The notes below the pieces were generated by a model, which was given only the letters and a program-made list of their open reading frames with translations, did not search any database and had not been told where the DNA came from. From Manis javanica (Eukaryota; Chordata; Mammalia; Pholidota; Manidae), in assembly GCF_040802235.1 (NCBI RefSeq), contig NC_133157.1, forward strand, positions 31,451,501 through 31,515,500: a stretch of DNA of 64,000 nucleotides. The letters are read 5' to 3'. Shown here one piece after another: positions 55,578 to 64,000 of this stretch. A program made the position numbers and the translations under genes. Position 1 is the stretch's first letter, and each line of letters begins with the position of its first letter.

Positions 55578-56269
55578 ACCTGTTAGTCTGTATGGCTTGT
55601 TCATAATTTTGGATAGCGTGTAGTGCTATGAAATACTATAAATAACATGGAGATTCTCTTTGTTCTTTCTAAAAATTCTTACAAGTCAGGGAGACTGCTC
55701 CATCCGCACCTCTCCTATCAGTCTCATGTTGGCATGCTCAGCCCTATAGAGCATTCAGGGAGCAGAGGGTGGCATAGGTCTCAGTCCTTAAGCAGGTGGA
55801 GTAAGACCAGGTCTGGGGGGCCCTGGAAGGCGGATAGATACTGGGGAGACTGAAGCAGTCAGCTCTCCATGAAAGGACATTCCAGGAACCAGAGCTACCT
55901 AGGAGGGGAGTATCCCCCAGAAAGCCCCCCACCCGCAGCCCCTGACAGAGCCTGGGTGAGCCCATACCAGGGCGGCTGGAGAAGGGAATTCAGGTGGATG
56001 GACCAGGCAAGTCATTTCCAAAAGGTGTAGGTGTTGTGAGAAAAACTACAGTGCAATGAGTTTGCCTTACACTAAATATACACATTTTACAGGGTTGGCC
56101 CTGATTCTGAAGGAGGTCCCTCCTCCTTTGGGGGAAGAGGTAGTGGTGATGGTAGTTTTAGTTTTACTGATGTGTGAAATTCAAATGCCTGAGAAACACT
56201 TCTGGGTCACTTTTGAGATCCCTTCTGTGCTATGATTCTATGAAAATCTATCAAAAGAAGGGGAATATC

Positions 56270-56815
56270 AATAATATATTGATACTCCTCCATATGTTAA
56301 ACACAGAATTACCATAAACTCCCACAATTCCTCCCCTAGGTATATGCCCAAAAGAATTGAAAATAAGTATTCAAGCAAAAACCTGCATGCAAAATATTCA
56401 TAGCAGCACTATTCACAAAAGCCAAAAGGTGGAAACAATCCAGATAGCCTTCAATGAATGAATGGATAAACAAAACATGGAACAGCCACACAATAAAATA
56501 CTATTCAGCCATAAAAAGGGAATGAAATATAGATCCATGGGACAACATGGATAAACCTTGAAAACATGCTAAGTGAAATCACACATATTGTATGATTCCA
56601 TTAAATGTCCAGAAAAGGCAAATCCGTAGAGGTAGAGAGGGGTTAGGAGTTGGGATGGGGAATAACTACTTAATGGGTGGGGCAGGGGGTTCCTTTTTAA
56701 GTTCTGGAACTAGGTAATGGTGATGGCTGTACATTGTGGGTGTCTTTAATGCCACTAAAATAGACACTTTTAAATGGTAAGTTTTATGTTCTATTTCACC
56801 ATAATTTTTTTTATA
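56270..56815 (+). mobile_element. L1 (L1M-type) 3' end, downstream region
   Basis: It is collinear with the intron 13 copy: CTAGGTATATGCCC, TTCATAGCAGCACTATTCAC, GATAAACCTTGAAAACATGC and an ACTTTTAAATGGTAAGTTTT end. No coding capacity remains. Confidence 0.85.
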
Positions 56816-58814
56816 AGATAGAAAAGGGGAGCTCCTGACCTGGCTGGTCTTTTACCCCTTTCCTTTCAATTAGTCCATCTCAACCTTGCCATTATGTGAA
56901 AGATGGTAACCACACCAGGGTCTCCCTCCCGTTTGCAGCTGCACACACCCCTTGCTGGGAGGGGAGGGGTCTAGATGGACTGAGTGTCCCAAACCAGTGT
57001 CTCCAGAGCCCAGGGAGAAATGGCTTCCTGAGTGAGGCAGGGCTGCCCACGTCCTGGCTCCCGGACGCAGCCCCTTTGGGAGGTGGGAACTTTCTCCAAG
57101 CACCCGCTATCCCCATGTGCTCTGGACCTTCTTGGCACGGCTTTCCTCATTTCCTTTCTTCACAGGTTGGAGCTGCTTCTGTGCTTCACTTGCTCGCAGC
57201 TCTTTCAGCTGATTGTCTTTACTTTCATCACAATCAAAAACATTCCTTTGAGTCGCAGATGAGTGTTTTCAGAGCACTTCCATGTTGGCATGGATGATGC
57301 TTGTTGGCCAAAGGCCTCCTTCAGCTGCTGCTTCCTCCTAGGGGCCCCAGCCCCACCACTCCCACTTACCCCCACCTCCTCACCAGTCCCTGTACCTCTG
57401 GTGAGACGACCCCAACTCTTCCCACATTCCCCTGCCGTGCCCCAGGTGTCCCTTCCAAGACCAGTCCCTAAACTGCATGCTGCAGGCTATTCCCCTCCCA
57501 GAGTCTGCTCCCAGGGAACCCAGCCTGTGAGCAGGGACTTTTTAAATGGGTATTTGGGGCCTGCATGGAGAGGAGCCTCAGCCACGAAGAAGAATCTGGA
57601 TCTGGAGGCTGTACCCGAGTGTCGCTGTGGCTTCTGGAGGCTGGCTTCATGGGTGAGGGGGCCTCCGGGCAAACTGACTTTATTATGTCATGTGGGACAG
57701 CAGTCAAGAGCCTGTGTCAGACAGAATTCTCCGAGGCAATGCCCTTCGGGCCGCCTGGAGTCCCAGGCCTGCTGGGAGGCACTGGAGGTGGCGATGGCCT
57801 TCCTCAGGTAGGTGAAGGCTTATCTGTTTCTCGATTGCTGAAACAAGGATTTACAAACTCCTTCAGCCCTGCTGATGAAGCACCGTCCTAGTCACTGGAG
57901 TGCACTAGGAAGCTAAGCAAAGTCCCTGCTTCCGTGGAGGTTAGGACCCACTGGAGAGATAACAATCCGGGTTCATATGGTAGCATGAGGATTAACTGAG
58001 ATAATTCAGGTGAAATGTTCAACATGGTACCTGGCACAGGGTGAGTGCTCATGGGCATTAGCTGTGTTTAAATGTTTGTTTTCTCTCCCATTTCCTTGGG
58101 GGTCAGGCCACAGGAGCTGTGCACCAGCCACAGTGCAGAGAATGTGCTTTGCCACATCAGTGAACCCCAAGCTGGTAGCAGGGGAGCTGGGATATGGACC
58201 TGAGGCAAGGCCTAGGAATGCAACTGGCCAAATGAATTGCAAGAATGAGTGGAAAATATTTGTTTGGTAAATAGCAATGAACTTAACACACATAATTCAG
58301 TTTACAACCCACATTGTGTAGGGCAAGATGCAAAGAAAGAATTGGACAAAAGAGCACAAGGTGCAGGGTGTCTTCTTTAGACCTGTGTAACAGCTCTACT
58401 TTGATCCACTTTCCACCATGGTCTTGAACATGGATCACTTAAACATTCCTGGGCCACACTTTTTTTAAATTAAAACGTGTATTTTTATTTTCAAATAATT
58501 GCATAAGTTAATTATGAATGAGTATATTTTGATGTGCAAGATGTAAGAATATTTTTACATCCTCTTTTGAAAGCCCCAAGATCAGGTGTAGCTGTCAACA
58601 GAGCCCCGTTAGGGGTTCAAGAGCTAGAGGTGTAGGAACCCTTTTCCTGACAGAAAACTCCCACCTGGGAAAACTCTCCAAATGGGTTCCTGCTGACACT
58701 CCCAGTGGGCCCTCCAAGCTTTTTGAGTTTTTGAGCTTGTAACTGGAAGGCTGTGAGCATGGCCCTCTGCATGACTCGTTGTTAATAGCACTTGCATGGT
58801 GCTTTCTTAGGTAC

Positions 58815-58890
58815 AGTCTTGCTACTCAAAGTGTGGTCCGTGAACCAGCAACTTTGGCATCCCTTGGAGGCTTGTAAGAAAAGCAAGCAT
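58815..58890 (-). mobile_element. MER5A fragment, minus orientation
   Basis: 'cttgctactcaaagtgtggt' then 'ccgtgaaccagcaactttgg' is the reverse complement of the MER5A right end. Confidence 0.65.
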
Positions 58891-58989
58891 GCCTCACATG
58901 ACTAAGCCATAACCTGCATCTTCACAAGGTTCCCTGGGGATGCATGTGCGTGCTGCAGCATGAGAAGAGGTACTCTCCAAGGCCCTTCC

Positions 58990-59300
58990 ATGCTTTAATC
59001 TCATCCTGCACAACATCCACATGAGCACCCTGAGGCTGTTGCCTCTTACACAGAGAAGGAAACAGGCTCCAACAAGCAAAACCACCTACAAGGTCACACG
59101 ATGGCCAGAGTAGAACTGAACTCACCCATGCTTCTCAGGTCTCCCTTCAAATCCTGTAAGCATTTACTGTGATTTTATAAACATACCAATATGATGCTGT
59201 CACCCATCCAGATATACCATGATTACCAACTGTTTTACAGATGAGGAAAGTGAGGCACAGAGATGTTCAGTAACTTTCCTAAAGGTGCCACACCTTGATC
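58990..59300 (-). repeat. Two MIR fragments in tandem, downstream region
   Basis: 'cacagagaaggaaacaggct' and 'gaggaaagtgaggcacagag' are two reverse MIR cores about 180 bp apart. Confidence 0.6.
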
Positions 59301-59404
59301 CTGACCCAATGTATGTATAGAGTTGACCACTTGGGCTTCACAAGGAAGTAGATTGGCTGCAGGGCAGGGCATTTGTATTTGTCCTGGTTTCGTGGGCTCC
59401 ACCT

Positions 59405-59610
59405 GAGGTCCAAAGTCATAAAACCTGGGTTTGGCTCCTGCTGACACGCGTGAGGGCTGGGAGGGTACGCCATCTCATCTCTGAGGCCTTGATTTCCATC
59501 TGTAAAATAGAACACCAAGTGCTATCTGGCAAAGGTGTGGTGAGGAGTAGACGAGATAAATATTGGAGTGTGTTATAAACTGTATAAAGTGCTTTGTACA
59601 TGCTACCTAG
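59405..59610 (+). repeat. MIR element, downstream region
   Basis: 'aaaacctgggtttggctcct', 'ttgatttccatctgtaaaat' and 'gtataaagtgctttgtacat' are forward MIR. Confidence 0.65.
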
Positions 59611-60084
59611 TGGCTTTATTCTCCAGGGCTCCTGGCACAATGGTGGGAGAGGAAGAGGCTTGGAGAACAGGGAAGTTGCAGTAGGTGGAACCCCAGGGTT
59701 GTCATGGGAACCAAAGCTCTGAGGCTGATCAAGGCAGGAAATACCATCTGGTTTTTAACACCAAAATGCCTCCACTCACACTGGACTTATTTCTGTAAAC
59801 AGCAGAATTAACATCATCCTGTGGCAGCAATGTCAGCCCAGAGTGATCTGTAGATTGTCTTTCCCAATTTCTCTGGTCATATCTGGACAAAGCACCTAGG
59901 GAGCTCCTTACCCAACCACTACCACTTCCAGAAAAATGTGGACAAGTCACATAGTAAATCTTAAATGGAAAGAAAACTCACTGGGAAATACCCTCCCACC
60001 CCTCCCAGGCTTTGCAAGCACAGAAGGAAGGATGGAGGTGGTGTCCAGGGACAGTAGCGGGGAACTGGGGCTCTGGAAGGGCAC

Positions 60085-60200
60085 TTCGAATATTCCATCT
60101 TTCCTCCAAATTATGGGAGATAAAACAGGCCCAGAATAGGATGGTATCCGCCCGAGGCCACACAACAAATCAGTGACAAAACTGCAACCTGCAACCAAGT
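60085..60200 (-). repeat. MIR fragment, downstream region
   Basis: 'gagataaaacaggcccagaa' then 'cgaggccacacaacaaatca' is reverse MIR. Confidence 0.5.
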
Positions 60201-61554
60201 CAACTCCTAGTCGCTGTTTCTCTGCCTCACCAGCCACGTCTGCCTCTGATCCTTGTCCCAGCATCACAAGGCTGCTCCCTGGGAGACATTAGGCTTGGGA
60301 TCCCTCTCAGTCCCCATGGGCTCTGCAGGAGAAGCAGAATGTTTCTTGAGTCCTACACTTCCCAGGGATTCTATACAGGAAGCCATCATTTCTTTGTGGT
60401 TTTCTTGGGAGAAACAAGATTTCTGTAAACCACATGAGCCCAAATGAATCAGGGAGAAAATTTAAAAACGAGAGGGCAATGCCTTTGAGTTTTCAAAATA
60501 CAGAGAAATATCCTGGTTTCTTAGTAGCAGCAAATCTGCAGTGGTCTCCAGGGAGGAGGGCTTTTATCATGGGGGCTGCTAGGAATCATTTGAGCTGAGA
60601 GCACTGCTGGGAATGGAGGCCCAGCTGGCTGCTGCTGTACTGTGCATCCTGGCTTGCCATCTCTGAGCCTGTTTTCCCACCTGTGCCATAAGGCAGGTTT
60701 GATGGACCATCTCTGAAGGTCCTCCCAGTTCTGATGTTTTGTGACTTAATAGTTATTTTCTGAGAAAGGAGAGGAGATCCATTGCTCCTACAGTCTGCCT
60801 GATGCCTTGTTTGTCAGCTGACATGTGCCTGAGTGGAGAAGCATCAGCATTGCTGACTGGGTCCTGGGAGTTTCCTGTGAATGGGGTTTGGAGGGAAATT
60901 TATCCAGTCTCAAAGTGGGGAGGGGATATCTGGTTTCGTGGTCAGACCACTGACCCCAGGACCCTTAACCTAAGTGGGTAGGTGACACTCAAGGGTGGCA
61001 ATGACAGAGCACCCTATGCCCACGGCTGTGTTTAGCCCAAGTTGTGGTACCACGCCCTCTGCCACCCTCAGGGTCCTCTGCCCTGTGTCCACCCACTGGT
61101 TGTAGGCAGCTTCATCTCCTGGGATTGGAATAGGGGGCTGGGGGACTGCAAAATTTCCTGGACCCACAGGGCTAAGAGGAAGCCTCTCTCCTGGGGACTC
61201 CCCTGGTTGTTTCTGGGTCCTGTTGTATGCACGGGAACCTGTATCTCCTGGAGGGGTCTTGCCCTTGGGGTGGGTGAGGTCCTTCCAGACCTTCACCATT
61301 TGGTTGGAATCATAGGAACCACTCCATGCCTATCTCCAGGGAACCCCCAAGCCTCTGCAGCTAAGTTTGGGAATCCCTAGGGCTGCCAGGGCTGCAAGAA
61401 CACCTAAACTGGGACCAAGGAAAGACCTGGGTAGCATCATCTGTGTTATGATAGCATCATAATAGAAGAGCTACAGTCCGCATGCCCAATAACTCCATGT
61501 TTCCTGTCTAGATAAGGGCAGGGCAAGCAGTCCTAGCTATTTGCGCCTGGGGAA

Positions 61555-61700
61555 CTGACAACCACTCCAAATCTCTGAATATCTTAGTCTTCCCATCTGT
61601 AAAATGGGGATAATAAATTTCTCTCCTGTGGGGATTGTGAGAATTAAGTGGGAAGAAGTAATCCTAGTGCCTAGCACATAGCAGGTGATTAAAAAATCTA
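61555..61700 (+). repeat. MIR element, downstream region
   Basis: 'ttcccatctgtaaaatgggg' followed by 'tagtgcctagcacatagcag' is forward MIR. Confidence 0.75.
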
Positions 61701-62394
61701 TATAAGTTGCAAGCTTCCATTCCCACTCCCTGATTGAAGCTTCTTAGGTAAGAACTTTACATGATAAATATCATTTTCCAGGTCAAGGCAAAATTGCACT
61801 TCAAAGAAGTGGGGTGTTGTGAAAAATCACAGATTGGCTCCATGTTAGACTGGGGTCTGTCTGCCATCTGTGTACAAAGCTCTTTCTGTCTCTCCACAGC
61901 CATGAAACATATCAGTTTGTTAACCCTTTAAAGACATGATAGGAATGAAAATGAACTTGAGATATGTGTATTTCCTTGAGACATGACACCTGAGGAAAGT
62001 GAGACCTGAGAAATGCCAACTTGCAGTTTTGTATTTACTTCCTTTACTTAGTTTCCCGAGAGGGTCCTGGCTTGGAAACCAATTTTATTACATGCATCTT
62101 CCCTTCATATTCTGCCTTGCTATTTCTAATGTGTTGTTTGTGAAGACAATGTCTAGTATGTTCCTGGAGAAGTTAACACCTCAGAAAACTAAGCCTTGTT
62201 TAGTGATAACTACACCTCCCTTAGACAATAACTCAAAATTGGGCCACATAGGAAACCTGGAGAAAATACCAAGTTTCTTCCTATCTCTCTAAAGTTTTAG
62301 GCTTATAGAATTATAATAAAGGAAACTAAGGGGACACACCTGTCCAAGGTCATAAAGCTGGCAAGTGGGGACAGACTTCTGAAAAAGATACTAA

Positions 62395-63440
62395 AACACA
62401 AAGCCCTAAGGCAAATGAGAGTAATAGTAAGTGTGACTACACCAAATTTAAAGATTTCCTTTTAAATGAAGGCTACCAAGTTAACAGATGGGGAGAAGAT
62501 ACTTTCACTATCTAAATCTGACAAGGGAGTAATAGCTAGATTATACAATAACTATTTGCAAACCAATAAGAGGCTGTTTCACAGAAGCTGAAACTTGAAT
62601 TGTTGATAAATATGTGCAGAGATGCTCGACCTCACCGGTAATTGAGAGAAATGCAAGATAAAACAGCAAGATTTTGCTTTATACCCATCGATTTTAAAAA
62701 AATTAGAAGGTTGGCTAATGCTAAGTGTTGGCAAGAATGCGGGCTGTATTAAACTGGCACAGCCATCTGGAGGGCAGTCTGGCAGATTTAGGGATTCTGA
62801 GTATATACCTGCTGAGGTGACAGTCCCAGGTTGGTGTGCCCTAAGATCTGTGTTTCTCGTCCTTCACCTGCTGTGCTGTCTCAGGGATCCTCTCCCTGCC
62901 GGTTGTGTTCCCCAGGCTCTTTGCCAGCTCACTTCCGCTGAGAGTCACTGACAGGAAGCTGGAGGGTGGGAGGAAGGAAGGAGCCAGGGCATTGCTCCTC
63001 CTCCTCTCAGCCTCAGGTGGCATCTCCAAGCAGCAGCTACCCCTCCCCCCAGGGGTCAGGACCAGTCAGTTATGATGCCAGCTTTACTAGATAACATCTC
63101 TCTCCTGCTCTCCAGCCTGGGAAGGTCACAGTTTCCTGCTGTGACTTACTTCTGACTGCCTCACTGTCCCCACGTGGCTTCTCTGCCCTGTCATTCCCTG
63201 GGTAACCAGTTCCCTGCACTCAAGTCCCTCTGTTTCAAATACTCAAGTAGTTTCTGTTCCCCTATTAGACTGACTCACATACCTGTGACCAGCAGTGCCA
63301 ATCCTAGATATATACCTTAAAGCAACTCTCCTCAGGTACCTGAGAGACGTCCAAGGACACTCATAGGGTGGTGTTTATGAAAATGGAGAGGTAGAGGTGG
63401 CATGGGCACCCGTTGCCAGAGGAGCAGATATTTTACAAGG
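62395..63440 (+). mobile_element. Old L1M fragment interrupted by a ~470-bp insertion
   Basis: L1M text runs from 62395 ('aacacaaagccctaaggcaa') to about 62815 ('gattctgagtatatacc') and resumes at about 63285 ('cagtgccaatcctagatata'). The material between 62820 and 63285 is a different repeat, resembling that at 4495-4835. The order means the inner element inserted after the L1. Confidence 0.5.
62820..63285 (+). mobile_element. Unclassified LTR-like repeat nested in L1M
   Basis: It shares wording with 4495-4835: a 'gaagctggagggtgggagg' block, a 'tccagcctgggaaggtcaca' block and a 'gtttcctgctgt' block. The 3' end resembles an LTR end. I know this as a common mammalian repeat type but cannot name the family securely. 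Confidence 0.4.
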
Positions 63441-63804
63441 TTAGATAACATGTGACATGTATCAGGCCCATGGAGTGGCCACGTTGGGAGCTGGGGGTGG
63501 AACAGGGATTAGGGCTGAAAGGAAAAACTAAACACAAGGGTATGGTATGGAATGGATGATGAATGTCTCTCAAGCTGAAGAGGTGGTTAGCTCACCCTCT
63601 GTCAATGAGGTTCAAGAAATGTACTGCATGGGAAAAAAACAGGATAGGCCAGGCAGAGAAAATAACATGTGAAAAGGAGCAGAGGCTTAAAAAACAGCCT
63701 ATCCAGGGAAGGGCCAGATGTTGGGCATGGCTATGCATGGTCTTGTGGTCAGTACTGTGCCCAGTGAAGTCACAGAATGTCAGCCACACACAAAATCTTA
63801 AAGA

Positions 63805-63910
63805 TCTGTTTACTGTCTCATGGTATAGATGGGGAAACTGAGGTCTAGAGAAGGGCACGGACAGGCCCAAGGTCATGCTGTGGCAAGACAGGTCCAGAGC
63901 CTCTGTTTCC
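63805..63910 (-). repeat. MIR element, downstream region
   Basis: 'gatggggaaactgaggtcta' then 'gcccaaggtcatgctgtggc' is reverse MIR. Confidence 0.65.
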
Positions 63911-64000
63911 TGACTCCTGTTAGAGGAATTTCTTCTTTCCTCCCCACTCAGCACTTCACTGGGTGCTGGAGACGCAGCCCTGCCCCAAAGGCTAGACCCA

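Larger units (their letters stand above)
50240..55600 (+). other. ANKS6: Probable ANKS6 3' UTR (end uncertain)
   Basis: This is non-coding sequence after the TGA. It holds an old unclassified repeat at about 50380-50760, MIR remnants (51465-51605, 53770-53935) and an L2-like or other ancient remnant at about 53350-53650. The rest, including about 53940-55600, is mostly unique. Three candidate poly(A) signals are listed separately. If the last is used, the UTR would be about 5.3 kb. Without transcript data I cannot choose. Confidence 0.5.
55601..64000. other. Downstream intergenic region (towards presumed GABBR2)
   Basis: No gene, CpG island or conserved-looking coding segment is recognised. 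The short ORFs have no domain and sit in repeats or GC-rich noise. Recognised repeats are L1 3' ends (56270-56815, 62395-63440), MIR copies and a MER5 fragment. About 56820-57960 and 60200-61550 hold no feature I can name. In human the GABBR2 start lies further out on this side. Confidence 0.7.

Noticed and set aside
55600-64000. Possible first exon of GABBR2
   Set aside because: There is no CpG-dense segment and no GABA-B receptor peptide in any frame.

Overview
This 64 kb window is mammalian nuclear DNA. It has long introns with GT-AG boundaries, a CpG-island promoter and many old interspersed repeats (MIR, L2, L1M, MER5/hAT, MLT1-like). There are no Alu elements and no rodent B1/B2, and I see no recent lineage SINE such as CAN, Bov-tA, ERE or PRE-1. 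The youngest-looking repeat is a 5'-truncated L1 3' end at 22649-22973 that looks like a laurasiatherian L1. The host is therefore most likely a non-primate, non-rodent placental mammal. A pangolin-like species would fit, but that is only a tentative impression.

The window contains one protein-coding gene, ANKS6 (ankyrin repeat and SAM domain containing 6, SamCystin, NPHP16), complete on the + strand. I could join 15 coding exons from the ATG at 8043 to the TGA at 50237-50239. Every junction is GT-AG and every phase agrees. The product is 869 residues, against 871 in human. It has about 11 ankyrin repeats (exons 1-5), a basic Ser/Pro-rich linker (exons 6-12) and a C-terminal SAM domain (exons 13-14). 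ANKS6 acts in the inversin compartment of the primary cilium with NEK8, INVS and NPHP3, and it binds ANKS3 and BICC1 through its SAM domain.

Layout: 1-7570 is upstream intergenic DNA made largely of old repeats. 7600-8560 is the CpG-island promoter with exon 1. 8393-15406 is intron 1, with two facing-away CTCF-type motifs and a retroposed tRNA-Val half. 15407-50239 carries exons 2-15. 50240 to about 55600 is the probable 3' UTR, whose exact end is uncertain (candidate poly(A) signals at 52729, 55264 and 55572). The remainder to 64000 is downstream intergenic DNA with L1, MIR and LTR-like remnants. In human 9q22.33 the neighbours are GALNT12 (head to head, 5' side) and GABBR2 (3' side). Neither has an exon that I can recognise here.

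I found no undescribed multi-gene system. The points worth a second look are small: the tRNA-Val half flanked by an 11-bp target-site duplication, the CTCF motif pair in intron 1, an N-terminal in-frame open extension of ANKS6, a 45-nt symmetric exon, and several local duplications next to exons.
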